Part shown: positions 25,988 to 34,581 of the stretch, in pieces
How positions within the stretch are numbered: position 1 is the first letter of the stretch
Layout: every line of letters starts with the position of its first letter
NCBI GenBank assembly: GCA_020725425.1
Contig: DYFA01000016.1
Coordinates: forward strand, 1-64,000
DNA: 64,000 bases
Direction: 5' to 3'
From: Aneurinibacillus sp.
GTDB taxonomy: Bacteria; Bacillota; UBA5301; DYFA01
Notes under the pieces: model-generated
What the model saw: only the letters and a program-made list of their open reading frames with translations
What the model was told of the DNA's origin: nothing
The model's database searches: none
Translations under genes and position numbers: made by a program

Positions 25988-26332
25988 GTGGAAAGAGGTC
26001 AGAGTACGGTTGAAGTGGCAATCGCCTTCCCGGTGGCGGTCACCATCTTGTGGTGGACCATCGTCGCTCCTTTGGTCGGTGTGCGGGCCCTGGCCGCTCG
26101 AGTGGCGGCGGCGACCGGGGCGCGCCAGGCGGCGTTGGCGGATGGACCGGAGGCCGGACGGACCGGCCGTACCATTGAGAGGATGTGGAAGGGCCTCGGG
26201 GGCGCCGGTAGCGGGAAGAAGGTTGAGGTGTCGCTTTCGAACAGCTCAGTAGCGGTCAGTGCCCGGGAGGCACCCTTGGGGGCAGGAAGGATGAGCGACT
26301 TCCTGCTGTACGTGGGGCGGGAGAAAGACTGA
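25988..26332 (+). CDS. TadE-like minor pilin/pseudopilin
   Basis: A 114-residue protein with a TadE-type N-terminus: a short polar leader ERGQ, then STVEVAIAFPVAVTILWW, a hydrophobic helix with glutamate at position 5 as in type IVb pseudopilins. The rest is a small soluble domain. GTG 25988 follows the hairpin loop that contains GGGGG. Its stop overlaps the next start (TGATG). Likely a minor pilin or assembly factor of the Tad pilus. Confidence 0.7.
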   Translation: MERGQSTVEVAIAFPVAVTILWWTIVAPLVGVRALAARVAAATGARQAALADGPEAGRTGRTIERMWKGLGGAGSGKKVEVSLSNSSVAVSAREAPLGAGRMSDFLLYVGREKD

Positions 26333-27030
26333 TGGAGAGGTCGGCGGCGGGCGAGCGTGGACAGGTCGTGGTGGCGGCGGTTCTGGCGGTAGTTCTGGCC
26401 GGCCTCGCCTGGGAGGCGCTGGTTACCGCCTGGGCAGCCACCAGGGACCGCCTGGTGGTTCAGAACAGCTTGGACGCTGGGGTAACTACCGGAGCGGCTG
26501 TGTTGGCGGACGGCCTCAACACGCTGGCCATCATAAACCGGGCGTTGCTGGCATTAGGGATCACCGCCATGCTGGGAAGAGGGGAGTACGCCTACTGGGC
26601 CGCCCAACTGCAGCGGGCTCAGGACGAAGTGATCCGTCGCACGCCGGCTCTGGCCAAACAGGCGGCGTGGGGAACGGCGGTGGGGTTGGGCGCCCAGGGG
26701 GTCCGCTTCCCCCCCGGCGCCGGTGGGCAGTGGCCGAGTCTCATGGTGCGCCGGGTATACCTCCTTCCCTGGCTCTTGGGCTCCCAGTTCCCGCTCTGGA
26801 TCGCCGATGACCTGCACCCGGTCAGGGATCGGCGCTGGGGTAACCGGGTGGTGTACCTTGAAGGATGGAGGCTGAACCGTCGGGGAGCGGGCCAACTGCC
26901 GTTCCGCGCCAGGGCGGGAGCCGCGGCGTCCAGAAGAGGCGGGGGCCGAAGCAGTTGGCCCCTGCTCGCCACAGACTTCGACAGCCGGTTGATCCCCTTT
27001 GGGGGAGAAGAGGGGGCCGGTCACCGATGA
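26332..27030 (+). CDS. TadG/TadE-like Tad-associated protein
   Basis: A 232-residue protein starting with a prepilin-like segment (GERGQVVVAAVLAVVLAGLAWEALVTAW, of which the hydrophobic part is about residues 12-33). The following NSLDAGVTTGAAVLADGLNTLAIINR resembles the stretch after the helix in Tad-associated TadG-like proteins. The C-terminal half is basic and without clear features. The start overlaps the upstream stop, and its own stop overlaps the next ATG (ATGA), so the three tadE/G genes are tightly coupled. Confidence 0.62.
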   Translation: MERSAAGERGQVVVAAVLAVVLAGLAWEALVTAWAATRDRLVVQNSLDAGVTTGAAVLADGLNTLAIINRALLALGITAMLGRGEYAYWAAQLQRAQDEVIRRTPALAKQAAWGTAVGLGAQGVRFPPGAGGQWPSLMVRRVYLLPWLLGSQFPLWIADDLHPVRDRRWGNRVVYLEGWRLNRRGAGQLPFRARAGAAASRRGGGRSSWPLLATDFDSRLIPFGGEEGAGHR

Positions 27031-27434
27031 GTTGTCCGCAGGCAGTCAGCGGCAAACGTTCAGTCGGCACCTCTCCCAGCGGACAGGCCCTGATCGAATT
27101 GATCCTTGTCCTGCCCCTGCTCATCGCAACTGCGCTGGGGGGGCTGACCCTCTGCCGGCTGGCGGTGGGCCAGACCGAGGTGCGCCTTGCGGCAATTCTT
27201 GCCGCCGCGGAGCGAGATCCGGCTAGCACTGCCCGCGCTCACCTGGAACGCAACCGGGTAGTGCGGGCAGGACAGGCCGTGGTCAACGTGAGACACGCAG
27301 CCCAACTCCGCCTGATCACCGTCACTTGTCCCTTGTCTCCCGGCTGGTGGCCTGGAAAGGTCAAATCCCAGCTATACTTGACTGCAGTCGCCGGGCGCGG
27401 CCGGACGTTGCTTTGCACGAGACCAAGGAGGTGA
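27027..27434 (+). CDS. TadE-like protein
   Basis: A 135-residue protein with a 21-residue polar leader followed by SGQALIELILVLPLLIATALGG, a strong TadE signature (glycine, glutamate at position 5, hydrophobic helix with double proline-leucine). The soluble part is about 85 residues and contains two cysteines. ATG 27027 overlaps the previous stop. It is the third TadE/G-type gene in a row, as in many Tad loci with several minor pseudopilins. Confidence 0.72.
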   Translation: MSCPQAVSGKRSVGTSPSGQALIELILVLPLLIATALGGLTLCRLAVGQTEVRLAAILAAAERDPASTARAHLERNRVVRAGQAVVNVRHAAQLRLITVTCPLSPGWWPGKVKSQLYLTAVAGRGRTLLCTRPRR

Positions 27435-27438
27435 GGTC

Positions 27439-28221
27439 GTGAAAACCCATACTACCGTCATGGTCATGGCGCTGGTGACTTGCGCCCTTCTCTGGTGGAA
27501 GCTGAGCAGCCGGGCCAGCGCCCCCGCTCCGGTGCCGGAGGTTCCCCTGCCGTCGGGGTCGACCGTGATCAAGCGGCTGGAGTCGCTCGTCAACCTCCAA
27601 TGCACCCATATCACGATCGTCCGCACCACCCTGCGCCCGATGGAAGTCGATCGGTTCTACCGGGCCAGACTTGCGGCACTGGGGTGGCGGGAAGAGACCA
27701 GAGAGGCTCTCCCCGGTACGGACCGGCGTCCTTTACTGTTCCGCCGGGAGACGTGGGAGTGTACGACGTTCGCTTTTCCCGACCTGGAGCGGCAGACCAC
27801 CAATCTTCTGCTGCACTTGCGCTCGGCCGGTGCCGGACCGCGGCGGCGTCTGCTCAATCGGGGAGCGCTTGCCAGCCGGTTGAGCGGTTTCCCTCTGTTC
27901 CCGGGGGTCGGCGGCGCATTGCTGATTGAGGACGGAAGCTGCACCGGCCCGGCCACGCTTCTGTTCGAAACGGAGGCGCCGCTGACCAGGGTGGTGGAGT
28001 TCTACCGCCGCCACTTGAGTGGCGGCGGCCGGCCGTTCCCCGCCACGAGCGAGGAAGGCGACTGGGCATCCGGCACATTCCGGTTTCGCCAGTGGCACGT
28101 GGCGGTCAATCTGTGCCGACGCCCTGCCGGCGGCACCTCGGCTCTGGTCATCCTCAACCGGGTAGCGGAAGGCGCCCCGGGAGCGGAGGTGGAAGCGTGC
28201 TCCGGCGGCGCAACCTTCTGA
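27439..28221 (+). CDS. Unknown Tad-operon protein with an internal duplication
   Basis: A 260-residue protein with an N-terminal membrane anchor or signal (about residues 7-23). Two similar domains follow: residues ~35-110 (LPSGSTVIKRLESL...MEVDRFYRARLAALGW) and ~145-215 (FPLFPGVGGALLIED...TRVVEFYRRHLSGGG). Each has a Pro-x-Pro/Gly-rich strand, a beta region and an FYR..L helix, a pattern seen in small secreted domains of unknown function in Bacillota. AAGGAGGTGAG precedes GTG 27439. Position between tadE and cpaB suggests a pilus-assembly or surface role. No function is assigned. Confidence 0.65.
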   Translation: MKTHTTVMVMALVTCALLWWKLSSRASAPAPVPEVPLPSGSTVIKRLESLVNLQCTHITIVRTTLRPMEVDRFYRARLAALGWREETREALPGTDRRPLLFRRETWECTTFAFPDLERQTTNLLLHLRSAGAGPRRRLLNRGALASRLSGFPLFPGVGGALLIEDGSCTGPATLLFETEAPLTRVVEFYRRHLSGGGRPFPATSEEGDWASGTFRFRQWHVAVNLCRRPAGGTSALVILNRVAEGAPGAEVEACSGGATF

Positions 28222-28985
28222 TCGGTTCCCTTCTGGCGATTCTGGCGGGGACCTTCTCTTTCGGCTACTTGACACACGCCGAACGGTCCCTGGCCGCCAG
28301 GGAGGCCCGGGAGACGGTCGTTGTGGTACGGCAGAGGATACCTGCCCTCCGTCGTTTGGACCGTTCCTTGGTCCACCTTCAGGCGATTCCCAAAACAAAT
28401 ATTCTGCCCGGTGCCTATCGTTCTCTGGACGAGGTCGTGGGCCGGGTGACGACAGTCGCACTATGGCCCGGCGACCAGGTGATCGCAGGGCGAACGGTGA
28501 GCGCGGAGGAACCCGAGGCGTTGACGGCCCGCCTGAACCCTGGAGAACGGGGTTTGTCTGTACCCGTGGAGGCTGAAACCGCCAAGGCCGTTCACCCCGG
28601 AGCCTACGTGGACGTGGTGGCGATCGCTCCTTCCAGCGACGGGCTTTCCCAGGTGTCGCGCCTAGTGCCGGCGGTGAGAGTGCTGAAGGTCTGCGGGGAC
28701 GAGCAAGCCGCCGGGGGCCTCGACCCGTGGGTAATGCTCGCGGTTTCCCCGGTGCAAGCCCAGGCCCTGGCGTTAGCGGCGGAGACAGGGAAGCTCCGGC
28801 TGGTATTACGGGCCGCCGCGGAGCGGCCGGACCAGTCCGCACCGGCGGAGCCGGCGCTTCACCGGCCGAGTGCCCAGCCAATCGAGGTCGTCCGTCAGCC
28901 AAAGAAGTCAGCCAAAGCGGTGGAGGTGATCAAGGGTGTCGAGCGGGATCCGCTGGCCGGCGGACTGGCGCCGGAGTATCGCTGA
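28197..28985 (+). CDS. cpaB: CpaB/RcpC-like SAF-domain pilus assembly protein
   Basis: A 262-residue protein with an N-terminal anchor (about residues 5-24), a SAF domain (about 35-100, VVVVRQRIPALRRLDRSLV ... VTTVALWPGDQVIAGRTV) and the RcpC-like beta region (about 115-200, RGLSVPVEAETAKAVHPGAYVDVVA). CpaB proteins sit outside the membrane and are thought to link the secretin with the pilus. GTG 28197 is preferred with GGAGGTGG upstream and overlaps the preceding gene by 25 bases; the next gene overlaps its 3' end by 50 bases. Confidence 0.85.
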   Translation: MLRRRNLLIGSLLAILAGTFSFGYLTHAERSLAAREARETVVVVRQRIPALRRLDRSLVHLQAIPKTNILPGAYRSLDEVVGRVTTVALWPGDQVIAGRTVSAEEPEALTARLNPGERGLSVPVEAETAKAVHPGAYVDVVAIAPSSDGLSQVSRLVPAVRVLKVCGDEQAAGGLDPWVMLAVSPVQAQALALAAETGKLRLVLRAAAERPDQSAPAEPALHRPSAQPIEVVRQPKKSAKAVEVIKGVERDPLAGGLAPEYR

Positions 28986-30384
28986 CGCCTGCCTGCTGAC
29001 CCTGATTCTCGGGCTGTCGTTGTTTCTGGTCGCGGGAGGGGCGGCCAGAGGCGCCGAACCTCCTGAGGTGATCGTCGTGCGCACCGGAGAATCCCGGGTG
29101 ATCACCGTCCCGGAGGTCTCGCGGGTGGCGGTGGGACAGCCGGCAGTCGCCGACGTGCGGGTGATCTCGCCAGGAGAGATCCTGGTCAACGGCAAGAGCG
29201 AAGGTCAGACCACGCTTCTTCTTTGGCCCTCGTCAGGCCGGGTCATTGAGCAGCAGGTGCGCGTCCTGTGCCCCTCCCCGGTTCTATCAGAGCGGGACAT
29301 AGAGGACCTGGTGGCCGACGAGGGCATCCGGGTGCGCAGTGTAGGAGGTTACGTGGTCGTCGACGGCCGCCCGGCGGCAGAGGGACGGCTGAGGCTCGAG
29401 CGGCTGGCGGCCCTCCTTGGGTCGAAGCTGCTCGACCTTACCGGGTCAGTCGATGAGCGCGAGGAGGACTCCGGCACGCCGGTCTCCCGACCGCGCCAGC
29501 AGGACCTGGAGTGGGTGACCGCGCTGGTGCAGCGAAACAGCGGCGGGGGCGTGGTCTTGACCCGTCAGGCTGGGAGAATCGTGCTCGAAGGCCAGGTGCC
29601 GTCCGAAGCCGCTCGGCAAACGGCGATACGGCTGGCGGAAGCCTTTTTCCCCGGGCAGGTGGTGGATGCGCTGGCGGCAGTTGAGCCAAGCGGCCTGTTT
29701 TCAATCAAGGCCAGGCTGATCGAGGTTGACCGCCAGGCCTGCCGGGAGCTGGGGCTGGAGTGGCCGGCAGAGGCGGGGGTGGGCGAGCGGAGCCTGCCCG
29801 GCGGGATGCACCTTGAACCGCTGGCCAGGCTGGAACCGCTGCTCGTCAAGCTCAAGGCGCTCGAGGACTCAGGCCGGGCCAGGATTCTCGCCGAGCCGTC
29901 CATGACGGTGATGGACGGCGCAGCAGGATGCTTCCTGGCGGGTGGGCAGATCCCGGTGCCCCTGGAAGTCGACGGACAGGCTACTGTGGAGTGGAAGGAG
30001 TACGGCGTGCGGCTCGACGTGCGGCCGGCGCTGCTGCCGTCCGGAAGGATCCGCCTGACGGTCCGGCCCGAGGTCTCCACCCTGGACTGGGCGAACGGGG
30101 TGCGACTGGGCGCCGGAACCGTTCCGGCGCTGCGCAGCCGGTGGGCAGAAACGGCCGTGGAGCAAGAGAGCGGGGACACTTTGATTCTGGCGGGGCTCTC
30201 CCTGGCGGAGGAGACTGATCACGGCGGTCGTGTGCCCGCCCTGGCCAACGTCCCTCTGCTCGGTGGCCTGTTTCGCGCCGACCGGGCTGCCCGGAGGCAG
30301 ACCGAACTGACCATCCTTTTGACGACGACCCTGGTTTCGCCTTGTCCCACAGCCGGGGAGAAGCCTGAAGGTGGTGGAGAGTAG
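28936..30384 (+). CDS. cpaC: CpaC/RcpA-like secretin
   Basis: A 482-residue secretin-family protein. A signal-like helix (about residues 17-38) is followed by the pilus-type N-terminal domain (EVIVVRTGESRVITVPEVSRVAVGQP split over residues ~43-68, ISPGEILVNGKSEG), a BON-like stretch, and the secretin core (about 275-465, ARLIEVDRQACRELG, ILAEPSMTVMDG, EYGVRLDVRPALL, VPALANVPLLGGLF). GTG 28936 has GGAGGTGAT six bases before it. Secretins normally form outer-membrane pores, so this gene in a probable monoderm is notable. It might cross the wall or be an ancestral remnant. Confidence 0.88.
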   Translation: MSSGIRWPADWRRSIADACLLTLILGLSLFLVAGGAARGAEPPEVIVVRTGESRVITVPEVSRVAVGQPAVADVRVISPGEILVNGKSEGQTTLLLWPSSGRVIEQQVRVLCPSPVLSERDIEDLVADEGIRVRSVGGYVVVDGRPAAEGRLRLERLAALLGSKLLDLTGSVDEREEDSGTPVSRPRQQDLEWVTALVQRNSGGGVVLTRQAGRIVLEGQVPSEAARQTAIRLAEAFFPGQVVDALAAVEPSGLFSIKARLIEVDRQACRELGLEWPAEAGVGERSLPGGMHLEPLARLEPLLVKLKALEDSGRARILAEPSMTVMDGAAGCFLAGGQIPVPLEVDGQATVEWKEYGVRLDVRPALLPSGRIRLTVRPEVSTLDWANGVRLGAGTVPALRSRWAETAVEQESGDTLILAGLSLAEETDHGGRVPALANVPLLGGLFRADRAARRQTELTILLTTTLVSPCPTAGEKPEGGGE

Positions 30385-30385
30385 C

Positions 30386-32263
30386 GTGGTGAGAATGGTG
30401 GAGGACCGGGAACCGGGACGGGTGGTGGTCGTCTGGGGTGGCAAGGGAGGAGTAGGATGCACTCTTGTGGCGGCCGGCCTGGCGAGGCTGTGGCACCGCC
30501 AGGGGAGAGCGGTCGCGGCGGTTCAGGCGGGAGGGAGTGTCTGCGGTGCACTGGAGCTCCTTTTGGCGCGGACGGAGGTGCCGCTCCTCGCTCTGGAGGA
30601 GCCTTCCCGCGGCGGGGCACCCTCCCTGGAACAGTCGGTCGCCGCGGTAGGTCCCCAGGGAAGGGTGGTGGTGGACTGCGGTTCACGGGAATCCCCGCTC
30701 ATGCAACGGGTGATGTCGAGAGCGGACGTTGTAGCGGTCGTGGGGACGCCTGACCTCCTCGGCCTGCGCAGCCTCACCCGCGGTCGTCGGCGGGTACTGG
30801 CTCAGGGTTTGGAGGAGCGGCGCAGCGGATACGTGCTGAACCGGCTCGGAATGCCGGGAGGACTCGGCCTGGAGGAGGTCCAGGCCCTGCTGACCTCGGA
30901 GTGTTGGGGGATTCTGCCGGACGTACCAGAGGAAGTGGTGTCGCTGATCGCAGAAGGGGTCGCCGGTCCGGGCAGCGGGTCCTGGAGTGCCGCCCTTGAA
31001 GCGCTGGCGACCCGGATCGAACAGCTTCTGTCTACCCTGCCTCCGCTTCCTCGACCGGTGAACGCCAGCCGAACCCCTCCGCCAGCGCCGGTTCCCTTGC
31101 CTTGTCAGGCCAAGCAAGCGATCCTGCAGAAGTTGGTACGCCGGTTGGGAGAGTTCGACCGGTCCGGTGATCCGGCGGTCTTGCGGCGAAGGGTCACGGA
31201 GGAAGCCGCGGCGGTGGTGGAGGAAACGGTGGAGACGCGACGCCTCCCCCGGCGGGATGTGGACGCGATAATCCTCCAGCTGGTCGACGAGGTCCTGGGC
31301 TTGGGCGCCCTTGAAGACCTCATCCGGGATCCCGAGGTGACGGAGATCATGATCAATGGGCCGGCGCACGTGTACGTGGAGAAAGGGGGGCGGATTCAAC
31401 AGGTGCCGTGTCACTTTGCCTCCCCGGAGGACATCATCCGCTTGGTGGACAGAATCATCGGTCCGCTGGGACGGCGAATCGACGAGAGCAGCCCTATGGT
31501 GGACGCCCGCCTGCCTGACGGCTCCCGTCTCAACGCAGTGATTCCGCCGTTGGCGCTGGATGGCCCGCTTGTGACCATCCGCCGGTTCGGGGTGGCGGCC
31601 ATGACGATGGACGACCTGGTAGCGGCTGGAACCCTGGCCCCCGGTCTCGCCCGGCAACTGAAGCAGGCAGTGGTGGCGAAGAAAAACATCCTCCTCTCGG
31701 GAGGGACCGGGACGGGCAAGACGACGCTGTTGAACGCCCTTTCCGGCTTCATTCCGTCAACAGAGCGGATCATCACGATCGAGGACGCGGCCGAACTCCG
31801 GCTTCAGCAGCAGCACGTCGTGCGGCTGGAGGCCCGGCCCCCCAACGTGGAGGGGCTGGGCGCGGTCACGATTCGCGACCTCGTCCGGAACGCATTGCGG
31901 ATGAGGCCAGACCGCATCATCGTGGGCGAAGTGCGCGGGGCCGAAGCCCTTGACATGCTGCAGGCGATGAACACAGGGCACAGCGGGTCGATGGCGACGA
32001 TTCACGCCAATTCGGCGGCTGATGCCCTGTCCCGCCTCGAAACGATGACGCTCATGGCCAACGTCGCCTTGCCACTCAAGGTCGTCCGCGACCAGATCGC
32101 CGCCGCCGTCGACTTCGTCGTCCACCTCGAACGGCAACCGGACGGCAGTCGCCGGGTGACCGAAGTGGTACGGTTGAGCGGCACCTCTGCAGGGCGCTAT
32201 CAGACCCGGCGATGTTCCGGGGAAGAAGAGGAGGGCGCCGAGCCTGAGGTCGCGGAAGCTTGA
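30386..32263 (+). CDS. tadA: Fusion of CpaE/TadZ-like ATPase domain with TadA/CpaF secretion ATPase
   Basis: A 625-residue protein with two Tad functions in one chain. Residues ~1-215 form a MinD/ParA-like domain as in TadZ/CpaE. Its deviant Walker A is GGKGGVGCT, keeping the signature lysine but with cysteine in place of the P-loop lysine. A Pro-rich linker (~220-245) leads to a complete TadA/CpaF ATPase: [20 protein letters not shown], Walker [10 protein letters not shown] (~437), [25 protein letters not shown] and the [11 protein letters not shown] His box. TadA powers pilus assembly; TadZ localises the machine. GTG 30386 follows GGAG; GTG 30371 is an alternative. Confidence 0.9.
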   Translation: MVRMVEDREPGRVVVVWGGKGGVGCTLVAAGLARLWHRQGRAVAAVQAGGSVCGALELLLARTEVPLLALEEPSRGGAPSLEQSVAAVGPQGRVVVDCGSRESPLMQRVMSRADVVAVVGTPDLLGLRSLTRGRRRVLAQGLEERRSGYVLNRLGMPGGLGLEEVQALLTSECWGILPDVPEEVVSLIAEGVAGPGSGSWSAALEALATRIEQLLSTLPPLPRPVNASRTPPPAPVPLPCQAKQAILQKLVRRLGEFDRSGDPAVLRRRVTEEAAAVVEETVETRRLPRRDVDAIILQLVDEVLGLGALEDLIRDPEVTEIMINGPAHVYVEKGGRIQQVPCHFASPEDIIRLVDRIIGPLGRRIDESSPMVDARLPDGSRLNAVIPPLALDGPLVTIRRFGVAAMTMDDLVAAGTLAPGLARQLKQAVVAKKNILLSGGTGTGKTTLLNALSGFIPSTERIITIEDAAELRLQQQHVVRLEARPPNVEGLGAVTIRDLVRNALRMRPDRIIVGEVRGAEALDMLQAMNTGHSGSMATIHANSAADALSRLETMTLMANVALPLKVVRDQIAAAVDFVVHLERQPDGSRRVTEVVRLSGTSAGRYQTRRCSGEEEEGAEPEVAEA

Positions 32264-32336
32264 GCGGCTTGCTTCGCTGCCGGAGCGGGCAAGGCGGCAC
32301 GCCCTGGCCAGAAAGGCAGAGGAGCAGCTTCCCGAA

Positions 32337-32846
32337 ATGATTCTCTCCCTGACCGGCGGCCTGCGGGCCGGGCTCAGCCTCAACCAGGCGCTGGCCCTGG
32401 CGGCGGCGGACACACCGCCGCCGCTGGGCCCGGAAGTACGGCGTTGCACGGAAGAGGTACGACTCGGGCTCTCCTGGGCCGAGGCCTTGGACAGCCTGCG
32501 GTGCCGCCTGCCCGGAGAAGGTCTGACTTTGCTGGTGTGGGCTCTGGCGGTCCACCGCCGGACGGGAGGGGATCTGCCTGCTCTGTGTGACCGGCTGCAT
32601 GATCTTTTGGGGGAGCGGCGGAGGCTGCGCGCCAAACTGGCCGCGGCGACTGCCCAGAGCCGGCTGAGCGCAGGAGTGGTGGCGGTGGTGCCCTTCTTCC
32701 TGGCTCTGACTCTCCGTCAGCTGGCGCCCGACTACCTGGCACCTCTCTTGCACACGCCGGCAGGCTGGGCTCTCTTGACCTGGGCCGGCCTTATGGACGC
32801 GGTGGGGGTAATGCTGATCTTGCGCTTGTCGACGCTGAAGTGGTGA
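32337..32846 (+). CDS. tadB: TadB-like inner-membrane platform protein, N-terminus short
   Basis: From the first conventional start, 169 residues with the T2SS F-type domain (SLTGGLRAGLSLNQALALAA; GLTLLVWALAVHRRTGGDLP) and two C-terminal membrane helices. The frame is open further upstream, and codons from about 32244 read [13 protein letters not shown]...RKAEEQLPE, which looks like the sequence that normally precedes this domain. AGGAGG at 32229-32234 lies nine bases before a CTG at 32244, so an unusual CTG start is possible. Either way the N-terminal membrane helices of typical TadB are missing. Confidence 0.7.
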   Translation: MILSLTGGLRAGLSLNQALALAAADTPPPLGPEVRRCTEEVRLGLSWAEALDSLRCRLPGEGLTLLVWALAVHRRTGGDLPALCDRLHDLLGERRRLRAKLAAATAQSRLSAGVVAVVPFFLALTLRQLAPDYLAPLLHTPAGWALLTWAGLMDAVGVMLILRLSTLKW

Positions 32847-32861
32847 GAGGAGGGGGGAGCG

Positions 32862-33755
32862 GTGGTCCCGACGGCGCTCAAGTGGCTGGCTGCCCTGGCC
32901 TGGGCCGCGACCTGCTTGGTGATAGTCGACCTGTTCCGCCCTCTGCGGCGAGATGAAGCGGTCTGGCGGGTCATCGAACCGGGAGGCTCGGTTGATGCTC
33001 ATGCCGTGCTCTCCCTCTGGTTACGCCGGTGGGGAGGCCGCGTTCGCCGGGTGACGCCGCAACCCCTCCTGCGTTGGATGGAGCGAACCTCCGCCCATCT
33101 TCCCGATTCTCTGGGTTGCGACGGGTGGTTCGGCCTGACGGTGGCGTTCGGCCTGGCGGGGGCGGTGTGGCTCCTCCCTTCGGGAGAGACCTGGCGCCTG
33201 ACGGCGGACGGTCTCTGTCGGGTCGTGGGGCGGATGCTCACCGGGTTCGCCCTGGGGAGCAGCGGCGCGTTGGCCTGGATGCACCTCCGGGCGACCGAGC
33301 GGCGCAGTCGGGTCGAGCGTGACCTGCCGGGGATGGTCGACCTGCTCCTCCTGGGGCTCGAGGGCGGGCTGAGTCTCAGCAACGCCCTCGGGGAGGCGGC
33401 GCGCCGCCTCGAGGGACCGCTCGGAGAGGAGCTAGCGGAAGTGGACCGGCAGGTGGCACTGGGTCTCCCCCGGGCTGAGGCGTTAAGAGCGATGGCCGCT
33501 CGCCTGGGAATCCGAGAGTTGGAGACCGTCGTCGCTCTGATCAATCAGGCCGAAAGTCTGGGTAGCGGCGTCACCAAAGCCGTGGGGGCTATTGCCAAGC
33601 GGTTGCGGACGAGCCGCGTGTTGACGGCGGAGCGCCGGGCGGGCGAGGCGCCGGTGAAGATGCTTTTCCCCCTGGTCTTCTGCCTTTTTCCCAGCGTGCT
33701 GGTTTTGCTGGTCGGCCCCTTGCTGATCAGCAGGGGCCGTGCCCTGAGCTGGTGA
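32862..33755 (+). CDS. tadC: TadC-like inner-membrane platform protein
   Basis: A 297-residue T2SS F-domain protein: membrane helices near residues 7-25, 88-105 and 122-145, the F domain (about 150-260, VERDLPGMVDLLLLGLEGGLSLSNALGEAA split at this length, then LINQAESLGSGV) and two C-terminal helices (KMLFPLVFCLFPSVLVLLVG). It pairs with TadB to form the platform on which TadA acts. GTG 32862 follows GAGGAGGGGGG. It ends the Tad operon. Confidence 0.87.
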   Translation: MVPTALKWLAALAWAATCLVIVDLFRPLRRDEAVWRVIEPGGSVDAHAVLSLWLRRWGGRVRRVTPQPLLRWMERTSAHLPDSLGCDGWFGLTVAFGLAGAVWLLPSGETWRLTADGLCRVVGRMLTGFALGSSGALAWMHLRATERRSRVERDLPGMVDLLLLGLEGGLSLSNALGEAARRLEGPLGEELAEVDRQVALGLPRAEALRAMAARLGIRELETVVALINQAESLGSGVTKAVGAIAKRLRTSRVLTAERRAGEAPVKMLFPLVFCLFPSVLVLLVGPLLISRGRALSW

Positions 33756-33831
33756 GGGGGGACAGCCCGGCTCCGAGCGGAGGGGAAAGGACGGGGGAAG
33801 CAGAATAGTAGGGGAAGAGGTGGGCCGCTGC

Positions 33832-34581
33832 ATGGGTGGGGTGAAGGGAAAGAAAACCGGCGTCGTGGTGGGGCACGGCTGCTTTGATGGAACCGAAGCC
33901 GAGCGGGAGATCCTGCGGCAGGCGGACGTCGTGGTCGCGGCTGACGGCGGGGCGCGCTACGCCTGGGAGGCGGGACGCCGGGCGGAGGTCGTCGTCGGCG
34001 ACGGGGACTCGCTGGGCGAGGCTCTGTCTGAGAAAGAGACAGAGCGCCCCGCTTTCCTGCGGGGTTGCCGGATCGTCCGCGTCCCGCGGGAGAAAGACGA
34101 GACCGACCTGGAGCTGGCTCTGGACGAGGCGGTCCGGCTGGGGTGCCGGGAAGTGGTCTTTCTCGGAGCGCTAGGCGGGCGCCTCGACCACACTCTGGCC
34201 AACCTGCAGCTCTTGGCGGCCGCAGCGGAGCGCGGGGTGAAGGCGAGCCTGGTCGACGCCGACCGTCGGGTCTACCTCCTCGCCGCCGGGGATACTCTTA
34301 AAGGCGGGGAGAGCGCCCTGGACGTGCTCGAGCTTTCAGGACGGCCGGGGGAATACGTCTCGCTGCTCCCGGTGACGCCGGTGGCCGCCGGGATTTGGAC
34401 GGAGGGGCTGAAGTATCCCCTGCAGGGGGAGGACCTCTACTTTGGGCGAGCCCGGGGAGTCAGCAACGAGTTCTTGGCCGAGCAGGCCCGGGTGTGCCTC
34501 ACCTCGGGCATGCTGCTGGTGGTGGTGCCCGGCGGGAGCCATGACGAGCTGAAGAACGGAAAAAGGAGGAGGGACGGGTGA
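33832..34581 (+). CDS. thiN: Thiamine pyrophosphokinase
   Basis: Transfers pyrophosphate from ATP to thiamine, giving thiamine diphosphate. The 249-residue protein has the family blocks ADGGARYAWE (about residue 42), VVGDGDSL (62), EKDETDLELAL (93), GALGGRLDHTLANLQLL (115) and C-terminal NEFLAEQARV. It is slightly longer than the B. subtilis enzyme. ATG 33832 is preferred with AGAGGTGG eight bases before; GTG 33820 is possible. The next gene overlaps its stop (GTGA). Confidence 0.92.
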   Translation: MGGVKGKKTGVVVGHGCFDGTEAEREILRQADVVVAADGGARYAWEAGRRAEVVVGDGDSLGEALSEKETERPAFLRGCRIVRVPREKDETDLELALDEAVRLGCREVVFLGALGGRLDHTLANLQLLAAAAERGVKASLVDADRRVYLLAAGDTLKGGESALDVLELSGRPGEYVSLLPVTPVAAGIWTEGLKYPLQGEDLYFGRARGVSNEFLAEQARVCLTSGMLLVVVPGGSHDELKNGKRRRDG

